Of a DNA stretch of 64,000 nt, positions 30,582 to 40,519 are shown piece by piece; position 1 is the stretch's first letter; each line of letters begins with the position of its first letter. Where the stretch lies: NCBI GenBank assembly GCA_018398575.1, contig JAGTXZ010000020.1:2666001-2730000 (forward strand). The letters run 5' to 3'. Origin of the DNA: Ampelomyces quisqualis. Lineage: Eukaryota > Ascomycota > Dothideomycetes > Pleosporales > Phaeosphaeriaceae. Below the pieces are notes generated by a model. The model was not told the DNA's origin. It searched no databases and worked only from the letters and a program-made list of their open reading frames with translations. Both the position numbers and the translations under genes were made by a program.

Positions 30582-33500
30582 ATGGCGCCACCTGCGACGA
30601 AGAGAAGAAAGCTGGAGCACAGCGACTCGCAAGGAGATAGCGAAGGCAGCCTTGCAGGATTCGACGAGATTAGCGACGCAGCGTCCGATGCGAGCGTTGA
30701 TGGCAGCGATGAGTCCATGAGCGGCGCAGATGATATGGGTGATCTCGAAGATCTCCAGGATGGAAGCGAAGAAGAAGAAGAAGAAGAAGAAGAAGTCCAA
30801 TTGGACGCTGAAGCTGTGGATGACGAGGAGGTGAAGCCGGCGCCGGCTTCGAACGCGAAAACTCAATCGAAGCCTCCCAAACGACCTACCTCGGGCCTCC
30901 AAGAAGGGATATACACCGCCGAGTCCTTCAAGTCAAACCTCTTCAAGCTGCAAGTCGATGAGCTTCTGGAGCAAGTCCGGCTGAAGTATGGCAAAAACGA
31001 AGCTTCGGCCGAGAATGCGATGCGGACACTCAAGACAATTGTCGAGCAAATCCCTAGCCGAGACGCGCTTCCTGTACGTACAACAGAACTAACTTTGACC
31101 CATCAGCTTCTAATAGATGGTAGGTCACAGAAGCGGAGAAAGTTCTCAAGCCAACCGGTGTAACGATACCTTTTCCCAACCCTCGCCCACCGAAAGATGC
31201 GCAGTACAAGCTGCAATTTGAGCGACCTGCAAGCATCAATGCCACTGGTAGCTACCCACTCAAGGTCGCGACGCGTACCAACGACCGATTCTCGATCGAT
31301 CTCGTGGTCACCATGCCCAAGAGCCTTTTCACAGACAAGGATTACCTGAACCACCGATACTTTTACAAGCGCGCATACTACCTGGCCTGTCTGGCTGCTG
31401 GAATCAAGGCCTCCAAGGAACACAAATTCAAATTGTCGTTTGACTACTTGAACGGGAACCAGCTCCAGCCTGTTCTCGTGGTCCATCCGAGTGGCAATGG
31501 AGACGCAGATGACTTCTCGAGCGCAAATTGTGATATTCACATATTGCTCGCCTTGACAGAGAATAGCTTTTCACAAAACAAGCTGGTTCCAGGCTCGAAT
31601 TGTGTGCGACCCAAAGGCACCGAAGATGCATCGTCGGGCAAGGCACTTCAACCTACGCCATTTTACAACAGCACTGTCCAGTCGGAGATGAATATTACTG
31701 CTTACCTCAAGCTCTTGCATGCCACAGCGTCCAAGGCTGATGCATTTCGGGATGCCTGCATCCTTGGCCGTGTGTGGTTGAAGCAGCGTGGACTCGGCAG
31801 TCGCTCACGTAAAGGCGGTTTCGGAAACTTTGAATGGTCCGCACTTATGGCGTTGCTGCTCGAGCCAAACACGGGAATCGGTGGACAAGCACTGTCTACG
31901 GGCTATAGCAGCTATCAGCTGTTCAAGGCCACACTTCAGTTTCTTGCGCGCCACGACCTGTCGAAGAAGCCTTTCATGATCCAGGCACCTAATGTCACTG
32001 TTCCGAAGAACGAAACTGTCCCTGTCTTCTTTGACGGGTCTAGGGGACATAACATCCTGTTCAAGATGACCCAGTGGTCTTACAAGCGCCTACAAATTGA
32101 AGCAAAAGCTACTGTGGACATGCTGAGCGATTCTGTGTTCGATCAGTTCGACTCCACGTTCATTCTCAAGACCGAACTACCCAAGTTCAAGTACGACGCC
32201 ACTCTAGAGATTCCCCTGTTAGCACTGCAGGCAGATGTAGTAAGCGATGACCACGAACATGGTCTCAACGAGCATTGTCGCAAGATCAATAATGCGTTAA
32301 CGCGAGCATTGACAGATCGAATCACGGCCATCTCATTCACTCTGCCCGAAGAACAAGACTGGAGCACATCTTCGCCAAAGCCAAAATCTACTTTGCGCGG
32401 GAGTTTGCTCGTGAGCTTTACTACAGATCCAGCGAATGCCAGTCGCACCGTTGATCACGGCCCTTCCGCCGAGAATAAACAGGAAGCTGCAGCTTTTCGC
32501 AAGTTCTGGGGCGAGAAGTCCGAGCTCCGACGCTTCAAAGATGGTAGCATCCTAGAAAGTGTGGTCTGGTCATCAAAGGATGCTTCTCTATCTGTATTTG
32601 AACAGATCGTGTTGTACATACTTAGCAAGCATGTTGGCGCGCAAGTTGCGGAGCAAGCAAAGTTCACGAGCGACACCTTTGCACAACTTGTAACGGCTGG
32701 TCGCATCCAAGGACAATCAGGTGTTGCGCCATTCCTGCCGATCATGAACACGTTCGCCGCTCTCGAGAAGGATATCCGTGACCTCGAAGATCTACCGCTT
32801 CAATTGAGACACCTTCGCGCTGCCGACTCCCAGCTCCGGTATACTTCTGTTGAGCCTCCTGTTCCTGGAAACTCGCCAGCCTCGGTTGTACTGCAGTTTG
32901 AAGGCTCGGGTCGATGGCCTGATGACCTTTGTGCTATTCAGCGTACCAAGATTGCTTTCCTCCTGAGAATCGCGGACCTATTGGTACAGGCGAAGGAAGA
33001 TTACGTTGCTCGTGTTGGGCTCGAGAATTCGTCTCAACCAGCTCAAAACCAAGCTTTCCTCGATGTAACCGCTGCTACGGGCTTTACTTTCCGCATTCGA
33101 ATCTACCATGATCGCGAGGTTACGCTTTTCGACAGGCAGCTCAAGGACTCCTCTTTAGACGCTGCATCGAGAGAGTCGGCTGCTACGTCATTGGCATTGT
33201 ACCAGCGCGAATTCATTCAATCTCCATTACACTCACAGATCCTTCAATCGCTGTCTACGCGCTTCCTCGCGCTTTCGCCCTCGATAAGATTGGTCAAGCG
33301 ATGGTTCGCGTCACATCTCCTCACGCCACATTTCGCACCCGAACTCATAGAGCTTCTTGTCGCTCGGACTTTCTTGCAACCACAACCTTGGTCTGTGCCT
33401 TCTACGGCGACTACTGGATTTCTACGAACATTAGCTTGGATTAGTCGATGGGATTGGAGGCATGTACCGCTCATCGTCGACTTCTCGACGACTTTCTCGA

Positions 33501-34249
33501 ACAATCCGGCAGAATTGGTGGATGCAACCTCCAAGGGCATGAAAACAGAAGATTTAGAGCGCTTGCAGACACGGTTCGAGGCATGGCGTCGCATTGATCC
33601 CGCGATGAATCGCGTTGTACTCTTCGCTGCCACCAACCTCGACGAGGAAGGTACAACCTGGACAGACAAGTCAAAGCCCGAGAAGGTTGTTGCTGCGCGC
33701 TTAACCGCGCTGGCGAAAGCTACTACCCAAGCTGTGCGCACAGATGACGATCGTCTGTTGAAACACATCAACAACGCTAGTGATCTGCCAGCCGAGCTTT
33801 CAAAACAATCCGTCTTTAGCCCCAACTACTTGGAGTACGACATCGTGATCAATGTCAATCCGAAGCACACACTTCAAATGTCGAAGAAGCGGAAGTCGGA
33901 TGTTCAGTTCAAGAACCTTGAAATTCAGCAATCGTCTCGCAAAGCCCCCTCTACGACACCACTTCCACAGCTTTTTGCGCAAGAACTTCTTGAAGTGTAC
34001 GGCGACGCCGTACTCTGGTTCTGGAATCCCGAAACACTCGATAAGATCGTCGGACTGTGGAATCCTGTGGTTACTGGGCAGCGGAGCTGGAAGATCAAAG
34101 CCGGGTGGAACAGTGAGCCATTGCGGAAAAAGGGCGGCGAGCAGGAAAAGGTCAAAGATGTGGATATCAAGTTGAATAAAGTGGCTATAATTAATGAGAT
34201 TAGGAGGTTGGGTGGGGATCTGGTGAAAGACATTGTCGTAAAGGGTTGA
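30582..34249 (+). CDS. UTP22: U3 snoRNP protein UTP22 / Nrap (SSU processome)
   Basis: This nucleolar protein acts in 18S rRNA maturation within the UTP-C module of the small-subunit processome. Two exons, 30582-31073 and 31124-34249, are joined at a phase-0 intron of 50 bp; the acceptor used is the second of two TAGs seven bases apart (31116 and 31123), because only it restores the frame. The product of 1205 residues is the right length. N-terminus: a nuclear signal ATKRRKLEHSD, then a very acidic linker with a run of Glu. The Nrap nucleotidyltransferase-like domains follow, with landmarks SFDYLNGNQLQPVLVVHPSG, GRVWLKQRGLGSRSRKGGFGN, FRKFWGEKSELRRFKDGSILE and LVKRWFASHLLTPHFAPELI. The C-terminus includes VVLFAATNLDEEG and the final RRLGGDLVKDIVVKG. 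Confidence 0.95.
30768..30796 (+). repeat. GAA microsatellite inside UTP22 coding a polyglutamate tract
   Basis: About nine consecutive GAA codons encode the acidic linker of UTP22. The trinucleotide unit keeps the frame whatever its length, so it is a plausible site of length polymorphism between isolates. Confidence 0.85.
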
Positions 34250-34989
34250 TGTAGAGAATCGCACAGCGAATAAGATATCCCTTTCATGTTCAGACGTATG
34301 TTCCGAGATTTTGCTGTTCATACAGCTCAATCGCAACCATTTCATACCCTACAATCTTTTCAGAGTGTCACAGCCAATCGTAGACCCAGCGATACTATAG
34401 TGCACGTGATTCGTTAGACCTTCTCAGGCTGCTGTGCGCCCTAAGTAGCATTTTTGGTCAACATCACGTGCCTCGCCTCTCTATGTAGTTTGTTCGTGTA
34501 GCTGGCCTGAGGAGTGGGAAAGTATACAATAGTCGTGTGCATGTGATGAGCAAATACTACCTTCGTTCTCAAAGTATACTCTACTATGATTGATCGGAAC
34601 TGCTGGGTATAATAGGAGAAGAGACGAGAAGCTGAGCGAACAAGCAAATGACGATCTTGACCAGTTGAGTGTGGCATGGGACATGTTCACTACTGGGAGG
34701 TAGTTGAAAATCTCCCCATTCGCATCAACGTCTACAGTTAAGATTTGATCCTACCCTCTTCTTTCCTCCAGTCCTCCAAAGCTTTTTAGGCAACCCTGAA
34801 CCCCTTGATAGCTATTTGTGTCAGGATACACCCGGCGAACCATATACACCACTTACATGCCAGCAGTCCAACATACATGTTGAACGGTTAGAGAGACAAG
34901 GACATTTAGAACATGATGAAAGAGATAGTATTCAGTCTACTTCAAAGTAGATGTCTTATACCGTCATCACGGTAGCAAACAATACAGGT
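34250..34989. other. Intergenic, no gene seen
   Basis: This region contains the UTP22 3' UTR at left and probably the downstream remains of the decayed decarboxylase gene at right. No intact frame or repeat is recognised. Confidence 0.45.
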
Positions 34990-35412
34990 TCATGCAGCTA
35001 CAAAACGGGTCCATGCATTTTTATGCATAATCAGATGGAAGCCTTCACAACAATACACACCAACCTGTAACAACGCTTCTCGGATCTCCTCGCTCAGCCC
35101 GTTCTTCAAAGCTCCTCCGAGATGCACACCTAGCTCCGTACTTCTATTCAATGCGCACAGCATTCTCAAGTTCAACAGACTGCGCTGCTTGCTAGTCTAG
35201 CCTGGGCGAGACCATATCCAACCCTAGCCTACCTCTGCGACGAGCTCCTGCAATAGCTTGGAGAATAGAGAGGAGTGCTGCGCGAGGGAGGCGTCTATGT
35301 AGTAGGAGTTGCCGGCTATCGCATGGCGGATGGCGAGGCCTTCGTCAAACAGGGTGTTGTGCGCTTCTACGACTTTGGCGTCGTGGCTTCTGTTGCGATC
35401 GATCGGTGGCAT
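34990..35412 (-). pseudogene. Decayed 4-carboxymuconolactone decarboxylase-like gene
   Basis: Read on the minus strand from the ATG at 35412 the frame gives MPPIDRN, then DEGLAIRHAIAGNSYYIDAS and KLLQELVAEVG. It meets TAG at 35226-35224, continues GWIWSRPG, meets a second TAG at 35199-35197, and then gives SLLNLRMLCALNRSTELGVH and LGGALKNGLSEEIREALLQV. These blocks are in the order of carboxymuconolactone decarboxylase-type proteins, where the expected junction is a tryptophan-containing EVGWG...WSRPGL motif. The first stop is explained by TGG to TAG, a G-to-A change. The second needs a small deletion. After VGVYC the family's C-terminus is lost. The intact enzymes act in protocatechuate or related aromatic degradation, and relatives occur in secondary-metabolite clusters. 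Confidence 0.75.
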
Positions 35413-35573
35413 GATGCAATGGATGTGGGGCTGATGAAGGGAAGATGGTATTCAGCTGGATGCGAGGTATTCTACAGGTGTGCATTCGGGTATACCGGTA
35501 TTTAGCTTCCATGCTCCTCTGTCCCTGACAACGCTCCAAGCATGTTTCTTTCGCTACAATGACTAGCATCTTA

Positions 35574-36148
35574 CACTGGGGTACAAATGCGGTGTTAAAT
35601 ACCTAGCGCGGTGTTAATATACACCGCAGTATCGTGTAAATTCACTCTTTAACACCGCACGTAGGGGATATTTACATAGCTGCAGTGTTTTTTACACTAA
35701 AGTAGTGTTTTTTTACCTGCTACTTTTATTAGTATAAATTTTTTTTGCGTTATATGTAAGATTTTAGTGTTCACTGCTAAGACTTTTTCTTGCTTATTTT
35801 TAACTCTTCTCTATTTCTACTAATTTTCTACCTTTTCTCTCTCTCTCTGTTTTAAACCTACTAAACCTTAGATTTTAACCTGCGCGCGTTATGTTCTACC
35901 CTCTGTGCAAGCGTATTGTAGAAGGGTAAGGTAAGTAAAGTAACGCAGGAGGAGTAAGGTAAGTAAAGAGACGCAAGAGAGATAAATAGAGGAGAAATAA
36001 CAAAGTTAGAAATAGTGTATATTTACTGTGTAAATTTACCTAGACTGTGTAAATATAGACGACTTTGCGGTGTTTCTGGGGGGAATTCTGCGGGGTTTTT
36101 TTACACGATTCCACGCGGGGTATTTAACACCGCGTTTGTACCGCAGTG
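35574..36148. mobile_element. Non-autonomous TIR element, 575 bp, CACTG ends, TTA target duplication
   Basis: The left end reads CACTGGGGTACAAATGCGG and then TGTTAAATACC. The right end read in reverse is CACTGCGGTACAAACGCGG and then TGTTAAATACC. The outermost bases are flanked by TTA at 35571-35573 and 36149-36151. The interior is AT-rich with direct repeats (GGTAAGTAAAG twice near 35930-35970) and no coding capacity. Three-base target duplications with these ends fit either a PIF/Harbinger-like or a CACTA-like transposase; if the duplication is only TA, a Tc1/mariner origin is possible. It lies between two pseudogenes. Confidence 0.82.
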
Positions 36149-36181
36149 TTACACGAGAGCGAATATCCTGTCAGCGTCGAA

Positions 36182-36493
36182 CTACACATGCATAATACTC
36201 CCAACCAATGTGCCCATACAGATCTCCATCTTGCTCGCCAGTGACCCTGCACACCTTAAGTGGTTTACCGGTAGTGCGGGGAAGCTCACCAGAATCCTGT
36301 CCCGTTTCCCGGGTTCAATGTGGGGTCTTTTTTTCTCCACAATACCAGGCACGCGGTAATGATGGCCTTGCCGACGCGTTTTAGGAGACATGGATTCTAC
36401 GGTGAACAGATCCGATTTCGAAAGGTCCACCTTGTTCTTGATATGCACAGCTGAAGAATTGGAGATTATCGATACATCAATCTCCGGCAACAT
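36182..36493 (-). pseudogene. Probable fragment of a zinc-type alcohol dehydrogenase
   Basis: A 103-codon frame contains GIVEKKRPHIEPGKRDRILV followed by SFPA, and further on LASKMEICMGTLVGSIM. This resembles the N-terminal catalytic domain of fungal zinc-dependent alcohol or formaldehyde dehydrogenases, where the region reads GxVExVGPxxxxxKxGDRVVVSF, then a four-cysteine structural-zinc loop, then a NGxLVxxxMYG segment. Here the structural-zinc cysteines are mostly absent and the GHE catalytic motif is corrupted, so the gene is decayed. Nothing resembling the Rossmann domain follows towards 36150, where the transposon lies. The assignment is by pattern only. Confidence 0.4.
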
Positions 36494-36511
36494 GGTCGAA
36501 GCATCAATACC

Positions 36512-37292
36512 ATGTCAAAGTCTTTAGCAATCGTAACAGGCGCTGACTCCGGTATCGGCGAAGCTGTCGCGAAGCACATGTACAGCAAAGGCTACAGAGT
36601 TGTTGTCGCTGACATGAACCTCACAACTGGCGAGAAAGTCGCATCAGCTCTTGGACTAGACGCGACATTTGTGCAGGCAAATATCTCATCTTCTCCTTCA
36701 CAAGCCCAGCTCTTCCAGAAGGCATATAAGTGGGATGGTAAGAGGCTCGATTTCGGCCATACAAATGCAGGGATCGATGATAGGCAGATCTTGTATGATG
36801 TTGGCGACAAGGAAGGATTATATACGGAGAGTATTTTGAAGTTGTTGAACACGAAGACTATGCAAGTAAATCTGAGGATGTAATTCAGGGCCTGTGGTTG
36901 TTCAAGTACTATGTTCGACGGAGTAAGGAGGCTGGTGGTGGGAAGGGCAAGTTTGTCGCTACGAGCAGTACAGAGTACAGCCGGTCTCTAGTAAAGTCAT
37001 CTGTAACATGCAATGCCTGGTAGAACATGAATGCTAATTACACAGCAGCTCAATGACTCAAGTGTCCTCAATACACCGCCTCACAGTATGGCATCCTAGG
37101 CCTTGTCCGCGCATCTGGACCCGTCTTTGTGAAAGAAGGCATCACCGTCAACGCAATCTGCCTAGCATGCATTCCGATGAACATTCCTTCTCCACTATTG
37201 ATGGTTCTTTAGTGTTAATGTCCCCCTCTATAGTAGATTCAAATGAAGAGACAAGTACAAGTCTTGACCATTATCCGCCTGCGGTGCTTTAG
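36512..37292 (+). pseudogene. Decayed short-chain dehydrogenase/reductase gene
   Basis: The first 119 codons look normal: SLAIVTGADSGIGEAVAKHM with the GxxxGxG cofactor motif, VVVADMN, and the NAG motif in HTNAGIDD. At about 36876 one base is missing: the frame ends NLRM-stop, while the next frame continues VIQGLWLFKYYVRRSKEAGG and KGKFVATSST. After a further disrupted stretch, 37072-37212 reads YTASQYGILGLVRASGPVFV and KEGITVNAIC. The catalytic lysine of YxxxK is replaced by Gln. The frame then ends early. Combined frameshift, lost catalytic residue and truncation make this a pseudogene. It lies head-to-head with the dehydrogenase fragment. Confidence 0.82.
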
Positions 37293-37817
37293 ATTTGGGA
37301 TCGGAGGATTCAGAGCTAGCGATCTGATTCGCCGAATAAGCCTGATGCTGATTGGCTAGCGAAAATGAAGATTAATTATGTACCTAAGCTAGGAGGTCGA
37401 AGGGGGTCTCCCCTGCAGATGCGCAGCTTCACAAGCGTGGCTACAAGCACCAAAAGTTGATACCCACACGAGATAAGCTAGGCAAGTACTGCGAGCGGAG
37501 CAAGTCAAGGCATTCGCTTCACTGATGATTTTCGCCCCGCTCCGCGGAGTAACATGTTACGTATTTGAGATAGGTCATGGCCTGGTGGGTTATCAGCATG
37601 GCTGACATGCGTCTTCCCGCATAGTTTCCAATAGGTCGGAGGCGCTTGTCCAAGATTGGAAAAGCATGACAGCTGATAACAAAAGCTTAGAGCTCTTGTT
37701 TCAACATTCAACCACGCGGAGTTACTTGGCGATCTGCACGATCTTCCTCGTTATCTACGGACTAAGCTAGGAAGGGGTTCGTTTAGCTTCGCGGGAGGTC
37801 ACTGCAGGGGCTCTAAA

Positions 37818-37860
37818 CGGTAATACACAACCCGCGTGGGGGCGGGCAACAACGTTTCCC
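37818..37860. mobile_element. Solo terminal segment of the 9-bp-TSD MITE family
   Basis: The sequence runs GGTAATACACAACC then GTGGGGGCGGGCAACAACG and TTTCCC. It parallels the right end of the copy at 40520-40873 (GGTAATACTGC then ATGGGGGTGAGCAATAACG and TTTCCT). No opposite end was found within 400 bp to the left, so this is a truncated copy. Confidence 0.65.
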
Positions 37861-38521
37861 TAGGCTGGGCTGGCCCTAACAGCAGCGTAGAAAGCTTGAT
37901 GTGCGTGGGGTCAGGGATTGCATCATGCAGATCAGCGCCTTTCTTACCCAGATCAGCTAGCAGTGCCATGGCCCGATAACGCTTATCATCTCCTCTTCCT
38001 GCGGTGCATGCAGGAATGAGTGTCACCGTTTAAGCACTCTGTGCAGCAAGCAGGGTCGCTAGTGTTACCGCTCCACGTGCTAGATATTCAAGCTACACTA
38101 TGATAAGCATCGCAGTGTGCCTCTTTACCACTAAGTACTCCGTATTACTGTGTACATCTGATAAGTGGACCCGCTCTACGTCTAGCGCTAGTGCAGTATC
38201 TATGCACTAATACTTATTGAGCATGTGAAACAAGATCGTCGTAGTAGTCCTCCCTGAATGAAGGTCACCGACTCACCGTTTGATAACCTTCCAAGAACGT
38301 TCAGGCTCGTGAACACGAAAGGCACGGCTTCACTTACATAGTCCCTCTCGAAAGGCCGGTACGGAGTACCACGGGCTGGAATGCGAATTCGTTTGGCTGT
38401 TAGAGACTTTTACAGGAGAGCTCTGTGGTATAAGCAGAGCACCATGCTCCATGGTAGTCAAATCCTCACAACAGCAACTTTAGCAACACTAAGAGTTAAA
38501 TGTGGTAATACTTGCTACTGT

Positions 38522-38537
38522 TACTCCGTACGGAGTA
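38522..38537. repeat. Perfect 16-bp palindrome TACTCCGTACGGAGTA
   Basis: This is the same 9-mer as at 18706-18721, in the opposite relative arrangement: two overlapping copies pointing towards each other's tails. It is non-coding. Confidence 0.9.
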
Positions 38538-39440
38538 CTGCTTACAGAAGTTCCGTGGGTAAATCTCTATCTCGCGAATGTGACATGTCTACGGAGCACG
38601 GTAGATTGGTATGTACATAAGCAACAAGTTTTAGCGGTGAATAGGTGGGTCCCGTAAGCGTAGTGGTGACAGTTTACTCGTACTATATGTGGCGTCAGGC
38701 AAAAGTAAGGCGGAGCTGAAATAACTCTCGAGTCTCAACTGGCTGCAATGCCTGCTCCTGCGTCAAAACCCTTGCGAATCGCGAGCAACCGTTCGCCGCC
38801 TACACTACTTTTGCCTGATACCACAGTTGGAGCCGTAATTGGACCACATGAAAAAATCAGAGATGTTCACATGCTGCCGGGCTATTTGTTAGTCTAACAA
38901 CGTGAATTTTTGCTTCTGTTTTGTGACACGGTCCGACTGGCCCATGCCTAGGCCGTTGATTACCTTACTATCCTACTTACGAGCTGCGATCGTGACCGAG
39001 CGATCAGCTTGGCTAGGAGAACTTCTACGTGCGATTGCAGTTTACTTATGGGCGACACGACAAAAGCTTGCTAGCTTATCAAGAACTAGCTCCAACATGG
39101 CGTCGAGAAGAGCTCCCTCAAGGAGCTTAAGTAACACGTGCGGAGCGTTGATAAGGTTAAGATTTGAGGCTGCATTTCACCTAACGGCGCTCTAGGCAGC
39201 CAATTAGAGCAAATGTAGTGACCGTAATCGGTCCGTGCGATAGTACTACGGCTACGGCTTGTAAATCTGTCTTACACCGTTACCGCCCTGAGTACTATAC
39301 TCTAGCGTGGGCCGTAGAATCCAGGTGGTACTCTTGCTGCCAGCGCTGAAGTATAAACAGCAAACAACAGCCCATCTGTCGCTTACACTCAACGCCTTCA
39401 ATCACCCAAGATCTTCCATCCGTTCAACATAACTATCAAT

Positions 39441-40080
39441 ATGCGGTTCATCATCTCTACTATTGTCGCACTTTCCGCCGCTATCACCATGGCTGCTCCT
39501 GCCTCCATGGTCGTTGCTCCTTCCAAGTCTATCTTTCCTCCTTCCGACATCACCGTTCGTGATACTTCGTCATTCAAGGACTTTCTGCATGACCTGGATC
39601 ACTTTGGGTCGACCGTGGCGAATGAATTTGAGAAGTTGCCAGATGAGCTCAAGAAGGTGCCGGAAGAGCTCAAAAAGGTGCCGGATGAGATCAAGAAGTT
39701 GCCGAACGAAATGAAAAAGTGGCCGAATGATATGAAGAAGGTAGGGAATGATATAGTGAAGTACTTTAAGGATCAAAATGTAGATGGCTGCCACGTAGAA
39801 AGTATGTCTCTCTCACACTGTACTACTCTCTAGTATGACTAACAATGGCTTTAGAATGTATAATCCAGCTGGGTGGACCCGCAATTGGCTGTGTTTGGGT
39901 TGCAACACTGAAGGCCAAAGATGTATTAACGAACATCGCATGCCTTATCTCTGTTGCCAACACCCTGGTCGTTGTAGTAAGTAAACCTGAAATTGCAATT
40001 CCTCGAGCGTGCTTCTAATAAGTCCCCAGCCTAAAACCTGCAGGCCTTGCTTTCATGTCAAAGAAGATGGGAAAGATTGA
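39441..40080 (+). CDS. Secreted protein with 7-residue tandem repeats and Cys-containing C-terminal domain
   Basis: Three exons, 39441-39801, 39855-39976 and 40030-40080, agree in phase and give about 177 residues. A signal peptide (MRFIISTIVALSAAITMAAP) is followed by a short spacer and a helix-like linker KDFLHDLDHFGSTVANEF. Next come five or six tandem heptads of the form xP-acidic-E-hydrophobic-KK: LPDELKK, VPEELKK, VPDEIKK, LPNEMKK and WPNDMKK. The downstream part has cysteines in KCIIQLGGPAIGCVW, IACLISVANT and KTCRPC, a layout like small fungal secreted or calcium-binding-type proteins, but no family can be named with certainty. The last exon uses the acceptor at 40029; a later one would lengthen the tail. 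A TATAAA about 90 bp upstream supports expression. Confidence 0.68.
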
Positions 40081-40519
40081 CCTACCAACTCCTTAGCCCG
40101 AAGTGTGCCAGCACTGCTTTTGGATGCAAGGGTAACAAGAGGTCTCGATCCGAAGCGGGTTGGGGCTTAAAGACGTTACGAATTTCTTTTGCTGTCTACA
40201 TACATAGAACAACTGTAATAAAACCAATTGTCCACACACTGTTCTCTCCTTTGCTACAACAATTTTGAGACATGTGATTCGGGCATGAGCTATAATATGC
40301 TTTAGTGAGAATTTACGCAGTAATCAAGATAGAAGACCAAAGGTAGCGCTAATGGGCCACCAACTCGTGCTGTACTTGAAGCAACCTCGGAGTCGACAGT
40401 AACGCAAAACCGCAGTGCTAGAGTGTATAGTACTGGTACCATTTGTAAATCAAACACAACTAAATCCTTTACCTACACCAGTCCCTCACATTCTGCGCAA
40501 GAGACGAAACCGCTAACAA

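Larger units (their letters stand above)
37293..39440. other. Gene-poor intergenic region with a transposon end
   Basis: No intact gene. The left 150 bp may hold the extreme 3' remains of the dehydrogenase pseudogene (a segment near 37350 reads like PDADWLAKMKINYVP in a shifted frame). It contains a solo MITE end at 37818-37860, TACGGAGTA motifs at 38136-38144 and 38360-38368, and a 16-bp palindrome at 38522-38537. A TATAAA at about 39352 lies 90 bp upstream of the next gene. Confidence 0.45.

Noticed and set aside
33244..33825. Minus-strand frame of 193 codons
   Set aside because: Fully antisense to UTP22, whose coding frame is certain.
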